From Bretschneidera sinensis (taxonomy: Eukaryota; Streptophyta; Magnoliopsida; Brassicales; Akaniaceae), in assembly GCA_023935145.1 (NCBI GenBank), contig CM043698.1, forward strand, positions 76,712,501-76,776,500: DNA of 64,000 bases, in the 5' to 3' direction. Of this stretch, positions 55,150 to 64,000 are shown one piece after another. A program made the translations under genes and the position numbers. The stretch's first letter is position 1. Every line of letters starts with the position of its first letter. The notes beneath the pieces were generated by a model. The model was not told where the DNA came from, searched no databases, and was given only the letters and a program-made list of their open reading frames with translations.

Positions 55150-56570
55150 CAAAAGGTATACAAAAGGTCAGTTACTTTAGGTTCCAAACGACTCACTGAT
55201 GTTCCACCATGATTTTGATTTCCACCTATGAGCCTTAATAGCTTTCACTGTTGATAATATCATGTTGATTACTGAATGAAACCAGTACACAGAATCTCTA
55301 GATGGTCACTTCATTCAAGCTTGGCCAACGACCACAAGGGTTTATTTGAAAAGAAAGCCTTCAAAAGTTGGCGATGATCAACTCCTCCAAAGCTGCAAAT
55401 CATTCTGGTGTCGCGACAGCACAACAAGGAGACAGCAAGACATTATCACAACTGATTTTGTTTATAAAAACATTGCCTAGAAATGGAGATTGATAAGAGG
55501 AAGCGAAGAGCAGAGAGACTCCTTTGAAAAAAGGTTAACAAAACTGACCTGCAACAAAACCCCTAATACAATAGGGAAAGTGATGTTAGTGAAACAAAAG
55601 GAGGGGAATAATCTTTACAAGAACTTTGATTAATTTAACAAATAAAGAGTTTGCTTTCAATATTATAGATGGCCAATTATTAGTGGCCTAAACAAGGTAG
55701 GATAATTGGACAAAGTAAAAGGCTGAAAGCAAACTGAAGCAATCAAATAGACAGACATATAAGCTGCAATATCAATTCGAGTTAGATGTCCTTAAACTTA
55801 AAAAATTAGCAGCATTTGTATCCCATTAGCCCATAAACCTCAATTAATCATTAATCAAGCCCCAAAAGTTAGAAGCATCCAGTCATTTGGAGGTTATTAA
55901 AAGGAATGTCTTTAAATTAACATTCACGGCCAAGTATGAAACATACATATACCAAACATTTATTTGGTAGATTGAGCCAAGTGTTAACAGAAACAGAAAG
56001 GATCAATGACAGTTTATGCATAAATATAATACAACAAAGAAGCTTTAGATCCAATTTAAAAGTGAAAACTTGAAGAAGCATTGCAAAAATAAGTCTCAAA
56101 CTGGAAGTATCCTTTCATGGCTGAGGCATAACTCAATCCAATTACCGTAATTGATCCCAAGAGATAAATAAAAGTATTTTCACACGCAAACGAACAATTT
56201 TCTCAATTAAATTTGTAATAATAAACGAAACACGAGTCACCAATACATTATCCATTGGATTCAGTAGTTAAGTTCCAAATCATAAAACAACAAATCAAGA
56301 GAAAGCATACACAAGCAAATAAAAATCAAGAGAACTCACCGAGAATTTGTCAGAATCTTCGCCGGATCTTGGTGAAGAGAAATCACAGAGCAATTTCTTC
56401 TCAAGCAAAGGCTCACATGTACAGTGAGAGAGGAAGAGAACGAGACGAAGTGAAAAAAAGACCTCACCTGAAAATCACTATTTTTTGCCGGATCTTGGAA
56501 GAAATCAACGGCCAGAGAGAGTTGAAGGGGAAGAAGAGAAATCAGCAGCCAGAGAGTCGAGAGAGTTGAA
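55150..56570 (-). ncRNA. Possible spliced minus-strand transcript without a clear protein
   Basis: On the minus strand a pyrimidine-rich leader (about 56570-56470) contains two good donors, ttttcag/gtgag (56468) and ttctcg/gtgag (56340). Both lie downstream of a similar CAAGATCCGGC motif. A good acceptor, ggggttttgttgcag, ends at 55549, opening a downstream exon to about 55150. That exon holds only short frames, the longest about 28 codons starting MILSTVKAIKAHRW. The pattern looks like a leader intron of a plant gene or a non-coding RNA. It is inferred from splice signals only. Confidence 0.3.
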
Positions 56571-56767
56571 CAGGTAGGTATCGTGGTAGAAATTAAAAAT
56601 TTGGAATAAGAAATTTCTTGCTTTGGAATCGAATACAATTCCAAATCCAATATTAAATAGTGTAACTAAACAATTGATTTGATATTGAATTTTAATTTTA
56701 ATTTCAAATTGGTGCATTCAAACAGATCGTAATGCTATTCATCATTTTCAATCATCTTTAATTTTTT

Positions 56768-56930
56768 TACAGACTTTATAATTTAATAATAATAATAATA
56801 ATTAAATTATTATTTTATCATTATAATTATAATAATTATTATTATTATCATTATCATGTTATTATAATTACAAGAATAATATTATTATTAGAATTATTAT
56901 TTTTATAATTATAAAAGTAAAAAAATAAAA
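56768..56930. repeat. AT-rich (ATT)n/(AAT)n microsatellite-like region
   Basis: Runs of taataataataataat and attattattatcattatc alternate over about 160 bp, with inverted-repeat potential. No coding sequence. Confidence 0.85.
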
Positions 56931-58859
56931 AACTTCTTATGAATAATAAATCCCTCTAACAAATGAGGGATAATTATTTATGAGAGATTAAGATAATCCA
57001 ATCACACATAAATCTTATCAACCAAACAAGCCTTTTTGAGTATAAATTCAATGATTCAAAGGTATAAATTTTCCTGTACCAAATAAGTGACTATCAATTT
57101 TCAAATGAGAAAAAAAAATTAAAATAAAGTTTGGTTTACAGATCTTTAGGCTGATGAAATAAAGAAAAAAAAAAGAAAATTCGTTTTTTTAACTTTAATT
57201 TGCTATTGGATTTCAAAAATGGTTTAATTTATTCTTCTTCATTTTTATAGTGTGGTGAAATAAAACCTAAAGAAAAAGCAACCCAGAAAAATATATTTTA
57301 GTTCCAGATTGATGTAAACTTAAATCTAATCATTAGAACACAAGGATTTCCGTGATGTAAGCTGTCCATTGTCCTAGAGTGGTGCTCTCTAAAGGGTTGG
57401 ATGAAGAAAAGCGTTTGGCTACATTTTCTTACTAGGACTTAGGACTACATTTTTTCAGTTTTAAGCTTTCAATTCAATCCCTTTTTAACTGTTTACATAT
57501 AGCTGTGAAAAAAAAAACAAAAAAAACTGTCATTACTAGAATTTATGTCGTGAGTGAGAGCTGCAAGCAAACACATTTTTTTTGGACTTAATGAACTAAG
57601 CCAAGCAGAGGACTAGCTAACACTTAAAAGTACGCATGTGCACTTGTTTTGTACCTAACGGGGTAGACTAGCTGAACCTTAAGCAAGAAACGGGCCATGT
57701 AAATGTATTTTAGTTATTGCTGATAAATGACAAGTTTTTTCACAAAATATTCTCCAAACCTTTGGGGAGTACTCAAGGGATAATGACCAGTTTACATGAC
57801 ATGTTTCCTTTAAATTAAAGCAAAGAAAAAGTTGCAAGTAGAATTAGAACAAACTTTTAGGGTTACAATGTTGCAGTTTTATTTCTCTTCTTTACTATCT
57901 TACTGCGAGTTTTTTTGTGTTCATTTTCTTTTGCACTAAGTGTACGTGAAAAGCAAATTTGTTTTCTTAAGAATATATACTAGTGATTGAACCATTGATA
58001 ATTGCAACATGAGAATTTTTGTTGGCACGCACAGATCTTAGCCTGTGGATGAGTGCAAAAGTGATCTTAGATCAATGTTTTGAAAGTTTGGTGAGAGCAT
58101 ACTCAAATATTGGCTCATAGGTTCCTAAAATTTGAAGTAAAAATATGTGGAGCATTAGTTTTCAGGATATTTTTTGAGGTGATGCTTGATGAATTGGTGA
58201 TATGAAAAACATATTATTCAAATAATTCTTGGGAGTTTTGAGCTTAGAATGAAAATGAGTTACATACAAGGAAGACATTGTTGTAACTAGTTATTTGACG
58301 AGACTCTAATGAGAACTTGAAGAGGTAAACATGTTTTTAGATCATTCATTGGTTGATATAGTTTAATCTCAAACATTTTGAGCTACCAATGTTTATGATC
58401 ATTATATAATTTGGTAGGAGACTTCATTTTTATGATAGAAGCAAATAAATATAGATTAATAAAAGGTAACATTGATCTACAGGTTCAACAGTGAACTAGG
58501 AGCAATGTTTAGATTGAAACATTATATTGGTGTTGAGTTGATATTTAAGAAATGATAAAAATAATGGTACAAGAGAAATTGTATGGTATACTAAATAATC
58601 ATATTGGTAGATTCATATGGTACACTTAACGAAGAATCTGCGGGTCGAATTGCAAAAAGGCTGAGGTAAACTAAGGCATTTGATCAAACTTTCAATGATT
58701 GTATGCTTTTATGGTTGATTAATGAATGAAATCTTAACTTTTTGGTGTTTTGTAATAATCATAGTGTCCCTTAGTAGAAATTAATGTGAATAGCAAATGT
58801 GAATTAGAACAAACTTGGATATGATAAATCGTAACACACATGAAATTGAGAAAAAAAAC
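56931..58859. other. Intergenic AT-rich DNA
   Basis: No gene supported. Near 56990-57035 the text aatccaatcacac..accaaacaagcc resembles the end of a MITE and is partly shared, inverted, with about 22288, but no second end was found. The rest is unremarkable. Confidence 0.4.
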
Positions 58860-59455
58860 TTGATGGTCTTTGTTGAGTAGATCAAGAGAGGGGTGAATTG
58901 AATCTATAAAATTTCAACTGTGATTAGTAGAAATTAAATTAATTAGCAAAGATTAGATGCAACAAAAAGGACAGAGATAAAGAGGAAAGAAAAGAGGGAC
59001 AAGAGATTTATAGTGGTTTGGCGATGAGCCTATGTCTGCTTCTTCAATAGCCTCCCAGTCTACTGAGTTCCACTAGAATCACCAAATACACTTGCTTGAA
59101 TTTTCGGGTACCAAGCTAACCTTTACAATGAGTACTCTCCGACTCAATCTCTTAACTTTTCTCACAACTCTCAATACAGAACAATCTCTTAATAAGAACA
59201 GATTATAATAAGCACTTTTTGCTAGTTCTCTTCGTACTCTTTCTGCACAAGTGAAATAACAATTTATAAGCTCCATCTAAGTCTTCAAAAGGAAAGTCCG
59301 AACTTTTCTCCTCTGATATCCTCCGAAATCTTCAAAAAAATTTCCTTTGATATCTCCAGAAAATTTGCTTTTTGAAATCTACTTTGATTGTGTCTTTATG
59401 CCTTTATAATTTTTCTGACCATTGTCTAACAGACCCTTTTTGTCGACTGTATAGT
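58860..59455 (-). repeat. Ty1/copia LTR fragment, minus orientation
   Basis: The text gatcaagagaggggtgaattgaatc..aatttaattagcaaagatt matches, in reverse, the 3' border of the copia LTRs (ttagcaaaaa..ccaattcaccccctcttgg at 7150-7200). The rest is degraded. It ends where the chromovirus LTR starts at 59456. Confidence 0.5.
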
Positions 59456-60083
59456 TGTAATGACCCATCCCGAGCGGGCCCTACTCAAGACAGTGTTAAT
59501 TATCTTTTAGAATAGAGCATCTGGACACCCAATTAATATAATACAACAGAAAAATATCTAATATATATGTTATATATTAAGATCATACAGTTATTACAAC
59601 TATAAAGTTATAGCTTTACAAGGTGTTTAAAGCGACACAACCTTTAGGTTACAACTTCACACACAATATATAATATAACATTTATTACAAAAAAAAAAGA
59701 CTTGACCGAGATTCGAGATTTCCTGGAAGCTTACCTGAAAGGTTATAAAGTGGAGGAGGGTAAGCTATAAAGCTCAGCGAGTTCTTACTCTGCACAAAGT
59801 AATCACTTTTTTATAAAAAAAAAAATTGAGAGATTATTAATATTTCCTTTTTCCTTTCTTCATTTGTTCTTATACATAGTCATATAACGATTTGCAAATC
59901 AACAACCTTAGTAATCGAAATACGGTCCTATAGAACCCACATCCAATTTGCAATCACAATTCCATAGTCAATCAAAACATGACAATTTCTCCATATAACC
60001 AAACAATTCACATGCCCCCTTAAAGGTCAAGCAAATCAAATTCATGTATGATATGCCAATGAAGCATGATCCAATGCAATGTT
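59456..60083 (-). repeat. Tekay-type LTR 3' fragment, minus orientation
   Basis: TGTAATGACCCATCCCGAGC and the following 620 bp are the reverse complement of the last part of the LTR at 25989-28527 and 33642-36188, for example the gggtccta..aacccac, cagcgagttcttac and atgtatgatatgccaatg blocks. It stops abruptly at 60083, where another LTR begins, so it was cut by that insertion. Confidence 0.8.
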
Positions 60084-62022
60084 TGTAACAACCCATCCCA
60101 GGTTGGCCACCCCCGAGATAGTGTTGTCACATTTTGAAAATCCCAGTACGACACATATATGCAACAATAAAAATAATACTAATAGAAATTTTTACATCAA
60201 TCCTCAACCCTCAACAGGGGAGACACATCATTCTGATCTTGACTTAAACATTTTATACAACTTAATATGCACGAATATTTACAAATAAATTTTAATTTAT
60301 TTTCTAATTAGTCTGAGGATGTGGACACACACGTGGCTTACAGATAATGATTTTGTCTATATCTCAACTCACCAAACTATCTGTCCTACCTGCTACCTGA
60401 AATCATTGTATAATGAGGAGTGAGCTTCACAAACTCAGTGAATTAAATATACTAGAAGCATTCAATTTTATATTCCTAGTTGCATCTTATAATTCAATTA
60501 CTTCTAAAAAATTTTCTGATATTCATTCATCTTTTTCCTCAAATAATTCAATAGCAATATTCTGTAATCACTACTCAATTTCATAATTCCTCTATTACAC
60601 AATCTCTTCTTAAGTTGCTCATCAGACATATTTCCATATTTCTTCCTTAGCATATTTGTCTCTATGTGAAACTCATTCCTCTATCAATAGATTTACAATT
60701 ATAAATGGTACTTTAACATATCAAGCAATAACAATCAATATTTAAAGCAAATTCAATGCATGAAGTTAAATGTTATTATTATTGGGAATGTCTTCCCATA
60801 TGTCGACATGTTTTTATCTTAGACCGACTGTCTTTCCGGTTCTTTCATTCTCATTTAGACCGGCTGCCTTCCCGGTTCATATATTCTCATTTAAACCGGT
60901 TGTCTTCCCAGTTCTTTTATTTTCATTTAGACCGGCTGCCCTCCCAGTTCTTTTATTTCATGTATATACATATAAATAATGACATGAATATATATATGAA
61001 TAATAAAATAAAAAAAGCATGTATTCAGACATTTAAACTAGCTATCCTGATTATTCTCAAATTATTATTTGAAAAATTTTACTAAATTATTCTCCTCATA
61101 AATCATATCAAATTATCAACTATAGCTCGTCAAGAATTTCATTTATCACATTTAATATTAAATCGACTCATTATTATAATAATATTACTTCTCATATAAT
61201 AATTTTCTACACATCCATTATTCCTATCATATATATCAATCAATATTTCATCTACCACCAAAGCATAAGTTAATAATTAATTCTAATATTATCACTATAT
61301 ATTTCATATTTATCTTGATTACTTAAAGTAAATCTAACTCACCACGTAGCACTTAGAGCTACCTGTGGATCACCTTCTCGCCTTTCCTGCTCATCTCAGT
61401 AATTTCCCCCGGGTGCTGATCGTCAGCACTTGACGTAATATTTATATTAAATTTATAATTTATTCTTTAATTCTTCCATAATTCACACCTTTCGAAAATT
61501 CTCACTTTGAATTTCGGGAAATTTTATGTATGCTAAATTTAAAAAATAAAGCTTCACGTGATTCTCTATAAAATTCTCTTGTAAACCCCTTCAAAATTTT
61601 ATTCTTTCAAAATTTCTTTCGGTCTCCAAGTGTTTAGAGAAATAGAGTTATTTGAATTGTAAAAGGAAGAAAACCAAACAAGATTTGGCAATAAATAATA
61701 TAAGCTCAATATTTATATATATAAAATTTTACAACACTACTCCGCCCCCCCCCCCCCCCCCCCAAAAAAAATACTGCCACGAAATTGTAGTGTTGTCTTA
61801 TATGCAACACTACAAGTCTCTTTTGGCAACAGGTGTTGCCTCTTGTTGCCATGTTTTTTTTTCTTTTTCTTTTTCGTTTCATGCTGTCCACAAATTTTTT
61901 TTAAGAGTTGTTTTATAAAAATTAAATTTTTCACACACACACGCATATATATATAATTTTAATTTTATATCATATTTATTAAATTACTTCTTTACCATTT
62001 CTTTACGAATACGGGTATTACA
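60084..62022 (-). repeat. 3' LTR of the minus-strand chromovirus
   Basis: On the plus strand it starts TGTAACAACCC and ends GTATTACA. On the minus strand the polypurine tract ggtgggtagaat (plus 62023-62034) lies directly before it. It contains a 36-bp tandem repeat (60821-60964) and a poly-C run near 61745-61762. The left-edge fragment at 1-814 is the same family. Confidence 0.8.
60821..60964. repeat. Four 36-bp tandem units in the chromovirus LTR
   Basis: Units starting agaccgactgtctttccggt, agaccggctgccttcccggt, aaaccggttgtcttcccagt and agaccggctgccctcccagt lie head to tail with a 36-bp period. Each carries an ACCGG..CCGGT-like half-palindrome. Confidence 0.85.
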
Positions 62023-62145
62023 ATTCTACCCACCTTACAAAAATTTTGTCCCCGAAATTTCCTTTGCTAATTCATGAAAGAGTTGGGGGTATTCTTTTCT
62101 CATTCTTGCTTTATGCTCCTAAGTTATTTCTTCGACATCTTTGTT

Positions 62146-63715
62146 CTACCATAATATTTGAATCAAAGGAATGAATTTATTGCATAAGACTTGTTCCTTT
62201 CTGTCTAGAATTCTGACTGATACTTGCATAAAAATCAAATCTTCCTGAAGTTTTATCGCCCAATTCGAGATACTATGAGATTCATCGTGTAAGTACTTTC
62301 TCAACAGTGACACATGAAACACATTATGTAATTGCTTTAACTCTGGGGTCAAATCCAATCGATATGCTACTGGTCCAATTTTCTCAATCACCTCATATGG
62401 CTCCACAAATCACGGGCTCAACTTTCCCTTCTTTTTAAACCTCAACACACCCTTCTACAGAGATATCTTCAAAAATACCCAATCACCAACTTGAAACTCG
62501 ATAGGTCATCTTCTTTTATTAGTATATCCCTTATGTCTGTTCTGTACTGCTCTAAGGTTCTCTCTAACCAGTTTGATCCTCTCAGTAGTCAAATCTATCA
62601 TTTCTAGACCAAATATCTTTTTCTCTCCAACTTCTTCCCAACATACTGGAGTTCTACACCTCCTACCATATCAAGCCTCAAATGGTGCCATCCCAATACT
62701 AGTTTGATACTGATTATTGTATGCAAACTCGATCAAAGGCAAATAAGCATCCTAGCTCATTGAGAAACTCAATACACTTGCCCTCAGCATATCTTCTAGT
62801 ATTCTGATGATTCTCTCCGTCTGCTCATCAGTTTATGGATGGAAAGCTGTACTAAACTGCAATTGCGTACCTATAGCTTCCTGAAAACTCTCCAAAATCT
62901 AGAGGTAAATCTAGAATCTTTATCTGATACAATGCTCAAGGGTATTCCATGTAATTTTACTATCTCCGCTACATACAATTCAACCAACTTTTCAGTACTT
63001 CAGGTGGTTTTAATAGGAAAGAAATGTGAAGACTTAGAAAGTCTATCCACTATAACCCACACGGCGTCATGTTCTTTCTGGGAACAGGGAAAACAAGAGA
63101 CAAAATCCATACTCACATTTTTCCATGGCCACTCAGGTATTGGAAAAGGTTGTAATAAACCTGCTAGATCTCTATTCTCATATTTCACCTGTTGACAAGT
63201 CAAACATATAGAAATATATTCCGCTACATTCTTCTTCATCCCTGACCACCAATAATTCTGTCTCAATCCCCTGTACATCTTGTTATTACCTGGGTGCATG
63301 GAATATACAGAATCATAAGCCTCCTTTAGTATCTCCTTTCTCATCTCCACATTATTGGGAACACAAACTCTATACCCCAATACTACCATACCATCTTATC
63401 TAATTCTAAACTCAGTTGGCTTCCCACTCAACACTTCCCGTTTGATCTTCTCTATCCCCTCATCTCTACCCTGCATTTGTAATAAATGATCAATAATAGA
63501 AGATTGTATCACCATATTTGCCATCAATACTCCTCTATCATTGACACTCAATTGCATCCTCATTCTTCTTAATTCTATCATCAAGCTAGTATTATGACTC
63601 CCAATAGCAACTAATCTCCCTGTAGCCTTTCTACTCAATGCATCAGCTACTACATTAGCTTTTCCTGGATGATAATGAATTATACAGTCATAATCACTAA
63701 TCAACTCTATTTCCC
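62146..63715 (-). pseudogene. Chromovirus pol fragment: RNase H end, integrase, chromodomain-like tail
   Basis: Read from high to low coordinates, the minus strand gives the end of RNase H ([26 protein letters not shown]), the integrase zinc region (HPGNNKMYRGLRQNYWWSGMKKNVAEYI..CLTCQQVK), the start of the integrase core (PEWPWKNVSMDFV, VIVDRLSKSSHF), a broken core at 62400-63000, and the tail PYEVIEKIGPVAYRLDL..HNVFHVSLLRKYL..RILDRKEQVLCNKFIPLIQ. It has the same layout as 31950-33596 in the plus-strand gypsy element but is clearly diverged. Stops and frameshifts occur, and the protease and RT lie beyond the copia insertion. Confidence 0.85.
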
Positions 63716-64000
63716 CTTATCTAATTTTAATAATGACAAAGCACTACTTTATTGTACTAACAGTTTTATCTAAGTGTTTAAACGGTAAAAGCTTTCAGCA
63801 AAGAGTTAAGATGCAAGAATTCAACCCGTATCAGACCCCAAGACAAGACAGAAGATATAAAATAGGCATTAAGGTATTGAAACTAACTATAAATCTCTTA
63901 TGTTCAAGTAAGTAGCTTGTCTAATGGCTCGTTTTACAAAAGAATTTTGACAAAACTATAAATTCAAATACTTCCAAGTCAAAAACAGTTTTTTTACATG
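63716..64000 (+). repeat. Copia LTR (start only), plus orientation, running off the window
   Basis: The text ctaattttaataatgacaaagcact..tttatctaagtgtttaa matches the first 250 bp of the copia LTRs at 6102 and 17908 (ttgattttaataatg..ttttatctaagtatttaa; gacagaagat..aataggcattaagg). The first dozen bases differ, so the exact border is uncertain. It interrupts the RNase H region of the minus-strand chromovirus. Confidence 0.75.

Larger units (their letters stand above)
60084..63715 (-). mobile_element. Second Ty3/gypsy chromovirus, minus strand, partial
   Basis: The 3' LTR (60084-62022), an adjacent polypurine tract, and a decayed pol region up to 63715 form the 3' half of a minus-strand chromovirus. 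It is inserted in an older Tekay-type LTR on its left and is itself broken on its right by a copia LTR. The 5' half lies outside the window or beyond that insertion. Confidence 0.8.

Noticed and set aside
1..64000. CRISPR arrays, bacterial operons, phage or prophage genes
   Set aside because: No short direct repeats with unique spacers and no bacterial gene organisation; all coding traces are plant or plant-transposon type.

Overview
The window is plant nuclear DNA, most likely from a dicot. The evidence is AT-rich intergenic sequence, short U-rich introns, plant-type LTR retrotransposons, LINEs, a CACTA element, hAT and Tourist MITEs, tRNA-like SINEs, and two recognisable plant host genes. 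I cannot name the species.

Positions 1-38615 are nested transposons. A decayed LINE (LINE-1, about 1000-22190) is interrupted by a CACTA DNA transposon (2750-5526, duplication ATT) and by a Ty1/copia element resembling the SIRE/Maximus lineage (6102-19083, duplication AATAA). A third LTR-like insertion probably lies at about 19404-21150. The copia element carries an internal 2,416-bp tandem repeat of its gag-protease-integrase region. A second, better preserved LINE (LINE-2, about 22968-38615) is split by a 10.2-kb Ty3/gypsy chromovirus of Tekay type (25989-36188, duplication GGCTA).

Positions 38616-52400 are the host-gene part. An intronless J-like (DnaJ-family) protein gene occupies 39170-40801. 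A nine-exon beta-carbonic anhydrase gene occupies 48651-52382; its exons join in frame to 306 codons plus a stop, and its introns hold a SINE and two small inverted-repeat elements. Between the two genes lie about 7.8 kb of non-coding DNA, a candidate SINE, ambiguous exon-like sequence, (AT)n microsatellites and an 823-bp hAT-like element.

Positions 52400-64000 hold a broken PELPK-type proline-rich cell-wall gene (54113-54457), a possible spliced minus-strand transcript (about 55150-56570), and a second retrotransposon nest on the minus strand. In that nest a copia LTR piece is followed by a piece of chromovirus LTR, which is cut by the 3' LTR and pol of another chromovirus, which is itself cut at 63716 by a new copia LTR leaving the window.

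Only the J-like gene and the carbonic anhydrase gene look functional. The transposon open frames all contain stops or frameshifts. Percent identities were estimated by eye. Family names come from motif recognition, not database searches.
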